Positions 6,931-12,850 of a DNA stretch of 17,468 bases are shown here, in pieces; the stretch's first letter is position 1; each line of letters begins with the position of its first letter. The DNA is from Alphaproteobacteria bacterium. GTDB lineage: Bacteria > Pseudomonadota > Alphaproteobacteria > Caulobacterales > Caulobacteraceae. The notes under the pieces were generated by a model. It did no database searches. It saw only the letters and a program-made list of their open reading frames with translations, and was not told the origin of the DNA. The stretch covers positions 1-17,468 of the forward strand of contig JAHINZ010000446.1 of assembly GCA_018895795.1 (NCBI GenBank), in the 5' to 3' direction. A program made the translations under genes and the position numbers.

Positions 6931-7099
6931 TCATAGGTATTAACTTGATTTAATAGCTATGTTCCACATCGGCACACTAAAGAGTTCATGGAGAAGCCGG
7001 GTGTTTAGGCCTTTCTTTACTATTGGAATTAAGTCGCTGTTATTGGCTCGCGACTATGGTGACCTTCAACAGTGATGGTTGTGGGAAAGGCGTAAAGCC
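6931..7099 (+). other. AT-richer spacer between flgE and sciP
   Basis: This 169-bp stretch is clearly richer in A+T than its surroundings and has no ORF of note. It contains the TTAA-N6-TTAA box described separately and, at about 6994-7019, a weak imperfect stem (GCC/GGC) followed by a T-rich run. That stem could help terminate the hook operon but is poor. The sciP promoter must lie here. I could not assign -35/-10 elements with confidence, and no GANTC site is present. Confidence 0.5.
6940..6953 (+). promoter_or_regulatory. CtrA-like box (TTAA-N6-TTAA) upstream of sciP
   Basis: Two exact TTAA half-sites are separated by CTTGAT. The CtrA consensus is TTAA-N7-TTAA, so the spacing is one base short. 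sciP transcription in C. crescentus is known to depend on CtrA, which makes this a reasonable candidate, about 150 bp before the sciP start. Binding is inferred. Confidence 0.4.
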
Positions 7100-7381
7100 A
7101 TGTTGCAGCAGCAGCGCACGAACAGCCGGGGTGAGAAGTACGTGATCGGTCCGACCGGCGCGCCTCTAACTCTCTCCGACTTGCCGCCTCCGGAAACCCA
7201 GCGTTGGGTGATCCGGCGTAAAGCCGAAGTGGTGGCCGCCGTCCGCGGTGGTCTCCTCTCGCTCGACGAGGCGTGCGATCGATACAAACTGACCAACGAG
7301 GAATTTCTCGCTTGGCAGCAGTCGATCGACCGTCACGGTCTGGCGGGTCTTCGGACCACGCGGCTCCAGCAGTACCGCTAG
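7100..7381 (+). CDS. sciP: CtrA inhibitory protein SciP (DUF1153 helix-turn-helix protein)
   Basis: A 93-residue protein matching the SciP/DUF1153 family from memory: GEKYVIGPTGAPLTLSDLPP at residues 11-30, then PPETQRWVIRRKAEVVAAV, and a helix-turn-helix-like segment through LSLDEACDRYKLTNEEFLAW at about 53-72. In C. crescentus SciP binds CtrA and represses CtrA-activated promoters in swarmer cells, tying flagellar gene timing to the cell cycle. The ATG at 7100 has GGGAAAGG at 7083-7090 in front. A TTG at 7079 would add 7 residues, but it precedes this ribosome binding site. The gene lies between the hook operon and the fliF operon, the position it has in Caulobacter. It is followed by two hairpins. 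Confidence 0.92.
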   Translation: MLQQQRTNSRGEKYVIGPTGAPLTLSDLPPPETQRWVIRRKAEVVAAVRGGLLSLDEACDRYKLTNEEFLAWQQSIDRHGLAGLRTTRLQQYR

Positions 7382-7410
7382 GGCCCAGCGCCCTGACGGA
7401 TAAGGGATTT

Positions 7411-7428
7411 CCGGCTGGTCACAGCCGG
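7411..7428 (+). other. Inverted repeat after sciP
   Basis: CCGGCT-GGTCAC-AGCCGG is a perfect 6-bp inverted repeat beginning 30 bp after the sciP stop. No T-run follows. It superficially resembles an ftr site, but its CGGC...GCCG spacing is 8 rather than 7 and it lacks the A-tract, so an RNA hairpin is the simpler reading. Confidence 0.45.
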
Positions 7429-7450
7429 GGAGCCCGTTCTGGAATGTCCA

Positions 7451-7488
7451 GCGGCCGCGTCCTTCCGGGGGCGCGGCCGCGACGTTTT
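7451..7488 (+). terminator. Probable terminator after sciP
   Basis: There is a perfect 9-bp GC-only stem (GCGGCCGCG at 7451-7459 with CGCGGCCGC at 7472-7480) and a 12-nt loop. It is followed by GACGTTTT. The U-run is short and offset by four bases, so termination may be partial. It separates sciP from the fliF promoter. Confidence 0.6.
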
Positions 7489-7520
7489 GGCGCTTTCGAC
7501 GGTCGCGCCCAGGGCCGTTT

Positions 7521-7567
7521 GTAAACGCCCCGTTTACCTTGAACTGGGTAAATCCTGCCTAGCAACG
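7521..7567 (+). promoter_or_regulatory. Probable fliF promoter with palindromic CtrA-like site
   Basis: GTAAACG-CCC-CGTTTAC at 7521-7537 is a perfect inverted repeat that contains TAAA-N7-TTTA. This is the spacing of the CtrA consensus TTAA-N7-TTAA, with one mismatch per half. A further GGTAAA at 7547-7552 makes a second inverted pair with TTTACC. A -35-like TTGAACT begins at 7539, with a weak -10-like CCTAGC near 7558-7563. fliF operons of Caulobacter are CtrA-activated early genes, so the arrangement fits. The exact -10 and start site are uncertain. Confidence 0.55.
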
Positions 7568-7592
7568 GTCGTCTCCGGCGATCGGCGCGTGT

Positions 7593-7617
7593 CCCCTTCG
7601 GGGGTGCTTTTGGGGGA
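7593..7617 (+). promoter_or_regulatory. Hairpin and ribosome binding site in the fliF leader
   Basis: CCCC-TTCG-GGGG at 7593-7604 forms a short stem with a very stable UUCG tetraloop. The fliF ribosome binding site GGGGGA is at 7612-7617. The same UCCCC can pair instead with the GGGGA of the ribosome binding site, so two mutually exclusive folds are possible. The first exposes the site and the second hides it. Confidence 0.45.
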
Positions 7618-7626
7618 TCGGCCTGA

Positions 7627-9276
7627 GTGGATAGCTTTCTGAGCGCGATACAGAGGTTCGGCGTCGGCCGGCTCGCCGCTCTGGTGGGCGTCGGCGCCGG
7701 CGTCGTCGCGATCCTGGTCGCCCTGGTCATGTTCATGGGCAAGGAGCCGACCGAGCTCCTGTATTCCAACCTGGATCTGAAGGAAGCGTCCTCGGTCACC
7801 CAGGCCCTGGACCAGGCCGGCGTCAAGTACGAGACCAAGGGCGACGGTTCCACCATCATGGTGGCGCGCGACAAGGTGGCCTCGGCCCGCCTGCTGGTGG
7901 CCGGCAAGGGCCTGGTGACCTCCGGCTCGATCGGCTACGAGATTTTCGACTCCAACAACACGTTGGGTCAGACCGACTTCGTTCAACAGCTGAACCGCCA
8001 GCGCGCCCTGCAGGGTGAGCTGGAGCGGACCATCAAGGAATGGCAGGGCGTCAGCAGCGTCCGCGTTCACCTGGTCCTGCCCAAGCGCCAGATCTTCGAG
8101 GAAGACGCCCAGCAGCCGTCGGCCGCCGTCACTATCGCCACCGGCGGTCGCGAGGCCTCGGCCGAGATGGTGCGCGCCGTCCAGAACCTGGTCGCCGGTT
8201 CGGTCTCGGGCATGAAGCCCGAAAAGGTCAGCGTCATCGACCAGCACGGCAAGACCCTGTCGGCCTCCAGCGACGAAAGCCTGGCCGGCCAACTGGCCCA
8301 GGATCGCAAGACCGAGGTCGAGGGCCGTATCGCCAAGACCGTCAAGGACATGATCGAAGGCGTGCTGGGCCCCGGCAAGGCGCGGGTCAATGTCACCGCC
8401 GAGCTCGACCTGAACCGCATCACCGTCCAGGAAGAAAAGTTCGACCCCGATGGCCAGGTGGTGCGCTCGGAAAGCACCAACGAAGCCAACAATCAGGAAA
8501 ACAAGAACGACTCGACCAGCGCCGTCACCGCCACCCAGAACATCCCCGGCGGCGCGCCGGGCGGCTTCCAGGCCCTGGGCACCAAGTCGGGCAGCAACGA
8601 GAGCGTCACCAATTACGAGATCTCCAAGTCGGTTCGCACCGAAGTGACCGAGCCGGGCGCCATCAAGAAGCTGGCCGTGGCCGTGGCCATCGACGGCGTC
8701 ACCGCGCCCGCCGGCAAGGACGGCAAGCCGGGCGCCTATACGCCGCGCACCGAGCAGGAGCGCGCCCAGTTGGAAGATCTGGTCAAGACCGCCATCGGCT
8801 TCGACGCCGCCCGCGGCGATCAGGTCAAGGTGACCAACATCCGCTTCCCGCAGCCCGAGGACCAGAACCTGGGCAAGGCCGGTCTGCTGTCGGGCTTCGA
8901 CAAGAACGACATCATGCGCATGGTCGAGCTGGGCATTCTGGCCATCGTCGCCATCATGATCCTGATCTTCGCGGTCCGGCCGTTCCTGAAGAGCATGATG
9001 TACCAGACCACCAGTCAGGCCAGCTTGCCCGCGCCGCAGATGACCCGGATGGTGACCCTGTCCGACGGCTCGACCCAGGAAGTGATCATCGACCAGTCGG
9101 GCGAGCCGATCGCCATCGCGGGTCCGGCGGGCGGCGACATCGATCAGCGGATCGACATCGCCAAGATCGAGGGCCAGGTGAAGGCCTCGTCGATCAAGCG
9201 GGTGTCGGAATTCGTCGACAAGCATCCTGACGAGTCGGTGGCGATCCTTCGCACCTGGCTGCACGAGTCCACCTGA
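7627..9276 (+). CDS. fliF: Flagellar MS-ring protein FliF
   Basis: A 549-residue inner-membrane protein that forms the MS ring, the base on which switch and export parts assemble. Membrane segment 1 is at about residues 18-40 (LVGVGAGVVAILVALVMFMG). The YscJ/FliF ring-building domain follows at about 42-225 (with LVLPKRQIFEEDAQQPSAAV), then a second periplasmic ring domain. Membrane segment 2 is at about 432-456 (LGILAIVAIMILIFAVRPFL). The cytoplasmic tail ends in HPDESVAILRTWLHEST, the FliG-binding end. The start is GTG at 7627, preceded by GGGGGA with a 9-nt gap. The stop overlaps the fliG ATG by 1 bp, indicating coupling. It is the first gene of the early operon fliF-fliG-fliH-fliN-flbD. 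Confidence 0.97.
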   Translation: MDSFLSAIQRFGVGRLAALVGVGAGVVAILVALVMFMGKEPTELLYSNLDLKEASSVTQALDQAGVKYETKGDGSTIMVARDKVASARLLVAGKGLVTSGSIGYEIFDSNNTLGQTDFVQQLNRQRALQGELERTIKEWQGVSSVRVHLVLPKRQIFEEDAQQPSAAVTIATGGREASAEMVRAVQNLVAGSVSGMKPEKVSVIDQHGKTLSASSDESLAGQLAQDRKTEVEGRIAKTVKDMIEGVLGPGKARVNVTAELDLNRITVQEEKFDPDGQVVRSESTNEANNQENKNDSTSAVTATQNIPGGAPGGFQALGTKSGSNESVTNYEISKSVRTEVTEPGAIKKLAVAVAIDGVTAPAGKDGKPGAYTPRTEQERAQLEDLVKTAIGFDAARGDQVKVTNIRFPQPEDQNLGKAGLLSGFDKNDIMRMVELGILAIVAIMILIFAVRPFLKSMMYQTTSQASLPAPQMTRMVTLSDGSTQEVIIDQSGEPIAIAGPAGGDIDQRIDIAKIEGQVKASSIKRVSEFVDKHPDESVAILRTWLHEST

Positions 9277-10298
9277 TGGCCGTAAAGACCTCCATTACGG
9301 ATGTGGGCAGGCTGTCGGGTCCGGAAAAGGCCGCGATCGTCCTGCTGTCGCTGGGCGAGGATCACACCCGCATCTGGGAAGCCCTGGACGACGAGGAGAT
9401 CAAGGAGGTCTCCCAGGCCATGGCCGGCCTGGGCACCGTGTCCGCCAGCGTGGTGGAAGAGCTGCTGGTCGAGTTCGTTTCGGGCATGAGCTCGACGGGC
9501 GCGATCATGGGCTCCTACGAGCAGACCCAGCGCCTGTTGAACTCCTTCATGCCGCCCGAAAAGGTGGACGCCCTGATGGAGGAGATCCGCGGTCCCGCGG
9601 GTCGAACCATGTGGGACAAGCTGGGCAACGTGAACGAGGCGGTGCTCGCCAACTATCTGAAGAACGAATACCCGCAGACCGTCGCCGTGGTGCTGTCGAA
9701 GGTGAAGTCCGACCACGCCGCGCGCGTGCTGTCGTCGCTGCCGGAAGATTTCGCCCTGGAATGCGTCACCCGCATGCTGCGGATGGAGCCGGTCCAGCGC
9801 GAGATTCTCGACAAGATCGAGCAGACCCTGCGCACCGAATTCATGTCCAATCTGGCGCGCACGTCCAAGCGCGACAGCCACGAGATGATGGCCGAGATCT
9901 TCAACAATTTCGATCGCCAGACCGAGGCGCGCTTCATCGCGGCCCTGGAAGAGCGCAATCGCGAAGCCGCCGAGCGCATCCGCGCCCTGATGTTCGTGTT
10001 CGAGGATCTGGCCAAGCTGGATCCGGGCGGCGTCCAGACCCTGCTGCGCGGCACCCCCAAGGAGCAACTGGCCCTGGCCCTGAAGGGCGCCTCGGACAAG
10101 CTGCGCGAAATGTTCTTCTCCAACATGTCGGAACGCGCCGCCAAGATCATGCGCGAAGACATGGAGAGCATGGGTCCTGTGCGTCTGAAGGACGTCGACC
10201 AGGCTCAGGTCGGCATGGTTCAGGTCGCCAAGGACCTGGCCGCCAAGGGCGAAATCATGCTGGCCGGTTCGGGCAGCGACGACGAGCTGATCTACTGA
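9276..10298 (+). CDS. fliG: Flagellar motor switch protein FliG
   Basis: A 340-residue rotor protein that links the FliF ring to the C-ring and receives torque from the stator. The middle-domain motif is EYPQ at residues 131-134, where EHPQ is usual. MFVF at 239-242 corresponds to the MFxF linker. In the C-terminal torque domain the charged residues align with those of E. coli at a constant offset of 6: K270 (K264), R287 (R281), E294 (D288), D295 (D289) and R303 (R297). The start overlaps the fliF stop (TGATG). The stop is followed by AGGCGGA, which serves fliH. All expected domains are present. Confidence 0.97.
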   Translation: MAVKTSITDVGRLSGPEKAAIVLLSLGEDHTRIWEALDDEEIKEVSQAMAGLGTVSASVVEELLVEFVSGMSSTGAIMGSYEQTQRLLNSFMPPEKVDALMEEIRGPAGRTMWDKLGNVNEAVLANYLKNEYPQTVAVVLSKVKSDHAARVLSSLPEDFALECVTRMLRMEPVQREILDKIEQTLRTEFMSNLARTSKRDSHEMMAEIFNNFDRQTEARFIAALEERNREAAERIRALMFVFEDLAKLDPGGVQTLLRGTPKEQLALALKGASDKLREMFFSNMSERAAKIMREDMESMGPVRLKDVDQAQVGMVQVAKDLAAKGEIMLAGSGSDDELIY

Positions 10299-10311
10299 GG
10301 CGGATGGCAAA

Positions 10312-10962
10312 ATGACCGACATCCCCCACAAGCGTTTCGCCTTCGACACCGTCTTCGACGATCGCGGCGGCGTGGCCTATCAGGCCCCTCGGGTAAAGCG
10401 CAGCTTCACGCCCGAAGAAGTCGAAGCCGCCAAGATCGAGGCCTATGCCGAGGGTGAGCGGTCGGCCGTTGCCCGCGCCGAGCAGCACGCCGCCCATGCT
10501 CTTGGCGACATCTCCCGCGCCGTGCAGGAGGCGTTCTCGACCCTGGCGGCCGTGGCGCACGAACATCGCTCGGGCTCGGCCATGCTGGCCCTGGCCGCCG
10601 CCCGCAAGATCGCCGACGCCGCCTTGGAGCGCTTCCCCGAGGCCCCGGCCAGCGCGGCCCTGACCGCCCTGGCCCGTGAGGTCGAGGCCCAGCCGCGCAT
10701 CACCGTCCGGGTGTCCCCCGACCTGGTCGAGCGCACTCAGGCGGCGCTTGAAGAGACCGCCCAGGCGATCGGATTTCCGGGTCAGATCGTGGCTCGCGCC
10801 GATAACGACATGCCGCCCGCGGCCTTCACCTTTGACTGGGGCGAAGGCCGCGCGGCCTTTGATCCCAACCAGGCGACCATTCGGGTCGCCGAAGCCCTTG
10901 AAGCGGCCATCGCCGCCGAAGGACTCCACGCCGAACCCCTGCTTCCCGCTAGCGAAAGCTGA
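10312..10962 (+). CDS. fliH: Flagellar export ATPase regulator FliH (FlbE)
   Basis: A 216-residue, Ala/Glu-rich cytoplasmic protein at the position occupied by flbE/fliH in the Caulobacter fliF operon. Residues 34-75 form a likely coiled coil (PEEVEAAKIEAYAEGERSAV). A C-terminal globular part at about 110-205 contains ITVRVSPDLVERTQAALEET. FliH-family proteins hold the ATPase FliI and tether it to the C-ring through FliN, whose gene follows directly. In C. crescentus FlbE was first studied for its effect on FlbD-dependent transcription. AGGCGGA overlaps the end of fliG and lies 8 nt before the ATG. Assignment is by context and domain style, because FliH sequences diverge strongly. Confidence 0.85.
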   Translation: MTDIPHKRFAFDTVFDDRGGVAYQAPRVKRSFTPEEVEAAKIEAYAEGERSAVARAEQHAAHALGDISRAVQEAFSTLAAVAHEHRSGSAMLALAAARKIADAALERFPEAPASAALTALAREVEAQPRITVRVSPDLVERTQAALEETAQAIGFPGQIVARADNDMPPAAFTFDWGEGRAAFDPNQATIRVAEALEAAIAAEGLHAEPLLPASES

Positions 10963-10967
10963 TCGTC

Positions 10968-11303
10968 ATGGCCGAAGACAATCTCACGCTCGACGAATTC
11001 GGGGGCCAGATGCTGGCCTCGGAAATGCCCATCGAGATCGGCGACAAGATCGCCTCCGACCTCGCCCCGGTGTTCGACGTTCCCGTCAACATCTCGGCCG
11101 TTCTCGGCCGGGCCAACATGTCGGTCGCTCAGCTTCTGCAACTGGGTCAGGGCAGCATCCTCGAGCTGGACCGCAAGGTCGGCGAAGCGATCGACATCTA
11201 TGTCAACAACCGGCTGGTGGCCCGTGGCGAGGTGGTCGTCGTCGACGAACGCCTGGGCGTGACCATGACGGAAATCATCAAGGACGGCGACACGGCGGGC
11301 TGA
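10968..11303 (+). CDS. fliN: Flagellar motor switch protein FliN
   Basis: A 111-residue protein consisting almost entirely of one SpoA domain, residues 33-103. It contains VPVNISAVLGRANMSVAQLL, LGQGSILELDRKVGEAIDIY and the typical end VNNRLVARGEVVVVDERLGV. FliN dimers form the base of the C-ring and dock FliH-FliI during export. The length is normal for a single-domain FliN. The start lies 5 bp after the fliH stop, so the genes are co-translated or tightly coupled. Confidence 0.96.
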   Translation: MAEDNLTLDEFGGQMLASEMPIEIGDKIASDLAPVFDVPVNISAVLGRANMSVAQLLQLGQGSILELDRKVGEAIDIYVNNRLVARGEVVVVDERLGVTMTEIIKDGDTAG

Positions 11304-11330
11304 GCCTGACGGGTCAAGGAGGACAAGATC

Positions 11331-12698
11331 ATGCGGCTTCTCGTCGTTGGTAAACTGAACGGACAGCTTTCCGCCGCTGTGAAGATGGCGATGAACACCG
11401 GCGCGAAGGTTTCGCACGTGGAAACCATCGAACAGGCCACCCACGCCCTGCGCGCGGGGCAGGGCGCCGATCTGTTGATGGTCGACTACGCGCTCGACAT
11501 CGCGGGTCTGATCGCGGCCAACGAGGCCGAGCGGATCCGGGTGCCGGTGGTGGCTTGCGGGGTCGACGCCGATCCGATGCGCGCCGCCGCCGCCATCAAG
11601 GCCGGGGCCAAGGAATTCATCCCCCTGCCGCCGGACGCCGAGCTGATCGCCGCGGTCCTGGCCGCCGTCACCGACGACGAGCGGCCGATGATCGTCCGCG
11701 ACCCGGCGATGGAGAACGTCATCCGCCTGGCCGACCAGGTCGCGCCGTCCGACGCCTCGATCCTGATCACCGGCGAAAGCGGCTCGGGCAAGGAGGTCAT
11801 GGCGCGCTATCTTCACGGCAAGTCGCGCCGCGCCAAGGCCCCGTTCATCAGCGTCAACTGCGCCGCCATCCCCGAGAACCTGCTGGAAAGTGAGCTGTTC
11901 GGCCACGAGAAGGGCTCCTTCACCGGCGCCATGGCCCGTCGCATCGGCAAGTTCGAGGAAGCCAACGGCGGCACCCTGTTGCTGGACGAAATCAGCGAGA
12001 TGGACACCCGCCTGCAGGCCAAGCTGCTGCGCGCCATCCAGGAGCGCGAAATCGACCGGGTGGGCGGCAGCAAGCCGGTCAAGGTCGACATCCGCATCCT
12101 CGCCACGTCCAACCGCGACCTGACCCAGGCCGTCAAGGACGGGACGTTCCGCGAAGACCTGCTCTATCGCCTCAATGTCGTGAACCTGCGCCTGCCGCCG
12201 CTGCGCGAACGGCCGGGCGACGTGATGAGCCTGTGCGAGTTCTTCATCAAGAAGTACTCGGCCGCCAACGGCGTGGCGGAAAAGCCGATCTCGGCCGAGG
12301 CCAAGCGTCGTCTGATCAGCCATCGCTGGCCGGGCAATGTGCGCGAACTGGAAAACGCCATGCACCGCGCGGTGCTGCTGTCGCCCGGCGCGGAGATCGA
12401 GGAATTCGCCATCCGCCTGCCGGACGGCCAGCCGATGGCGCCCAATCCGGAGGTCGCGGTCGCCCGCGGGGCCCAGATGGCCGCCGACGCCGTGTCGCGC
12501 GCCTTCGTCGGCTCCACCGTGGCCGAGGTCGAACAGCACCTGATCATCGACACCCTGGAACACTGCCTGGGCAACCGCACCCACGCGGCCAACATCCTGG
12601 GCATCTCGATCCGCACCCTGCGCAACAAGCTGAAGGAATATTCCGAGGCCGGCGTCGCCGTGCCCGCGCCGCAGGGCGGGGTGACGCACGCCGCCTGA
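11331..12698 (+). CDS. flbD: Sigma-54-dependent flagellar activator FlbD
   Basis: A 455-residue NtrC-family regulator. Residues 1-115 are a receiver-like domain with Asp52 (LLMVDYALD). The acidic pair near the N-terminus is replaced by VVGKLNGQ, and the usual Lys before Pro near position 99 is absent (EFIPLPP). The AAA+ domain has Walker A GESGSGKE (148-155), the sigma-54-contact loop GSFTGA (195-200), Walker B LLLDE (216-220) and WPGNVREL (333-340). A Fis-type helix-turn-helix is at about 410-437 (LGNRTHAANILGISIRTLRN). In C. crescentus FlbD activates late flagellar genes at ftr sites, represses fliF, and is controlled by FliX rather than by an ordinary kinase. Likely targets sit in this window at 2211-2410. 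A strong AAGGAGG precedes the ATG. Confidence 0.96.
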   Translation: MRLLVVGKLNGQLSAAVKMAMNTGAKVSHVETIEQATHALRAGQGADLLMVDYALDIAGLIAANEAERIRVPVVACGVDADPMRAAAAIKAGAKEFIPLPPDAELIAAVLAAVTDDERPMIVRDPAMENVIRLADQVAPSDASILITGESGSGKEVMARYLHGKSRRAKAPFISVNCAAIPENLLESELFGHEKGSFTGAMARRIGKFEEANGGTLLLDEISEMDTRLQAKLLRAIQEREIDRVGGSKPVKVDIRILATSNRDLTQAVKDGTFREDLLYRLNVVNLRLPPLRERPGDVMSLCEFFIKKYSAANGVAEKPISAEAKRRLISHRWPGNVRELENAMHRAVLLSPGAEIEEFAIRLPDGQPMAPNPEVAVARGAQMAADAVSRAFVGSTVAEVEQHLIIDTLEHCLGNRTHAANILGISIRTLRNKLKEYSEAGVAVPAPQGGVTHAA

Positions 12699-12850
12699 CG
12701 CCCGCGCCGCGCGCCCCGCGACCATTGGCGGGGCGCCAGACAGGGTCGAATGCGACTAACCAACTGGCGATCGCCCGCAAATCGCTTCATGCGCGAGGGG
12801 CGCGCCGTTCGCTCCACGATCTAAAGCCCTCCTGGGACTCCGAGTTTTGA
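12699..12850 (+). other. flbD-flhA spacer
   Basis: This 152-bp gap holds the hairpin at 12711-12736. Near 12819-12826 is a TCTAAAGC that partly matches the Caulobacter housekeeping -10 (GCTANAWC), without a recognisable -35. A GACTC (CcrM-type site) is at 12836-12840, 10 bp before flhA. I saw no TTAA-type CtrA box and no sigma-54 promoter. The ribosome binding site of flhA is weak (CGAG). Confidence 0.45.
12711..12736 (+). terminator. Strong GC hairpin after flbD, without a U-run
   Basis: GCGCCCCGC (12711-12719) pairs perfectly with GCGGGGCGC (12728-12736) around an 8-nt loop, starting 12 bp after the flbD stop. What follows is CAGACAGGG rather than a T-run. It could end or attenuate the fliF operon, or stabilise its 3' end. 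Intrinsic termination is not assured. Confidence 0.5.

Noticed and set aside
7534..9264. 576-codon open frame antisense to fliF
   Set aside because: Low-complexity composition with no domain, opposite a complete FliF. It is also opposed to the fliF promoter region.
10782..12725. 647-codon open frame antisense to fliH-fliN-flbD
   Set aside because: It crosses three convincing genes in antisense and looks like a codon-bias shadow.
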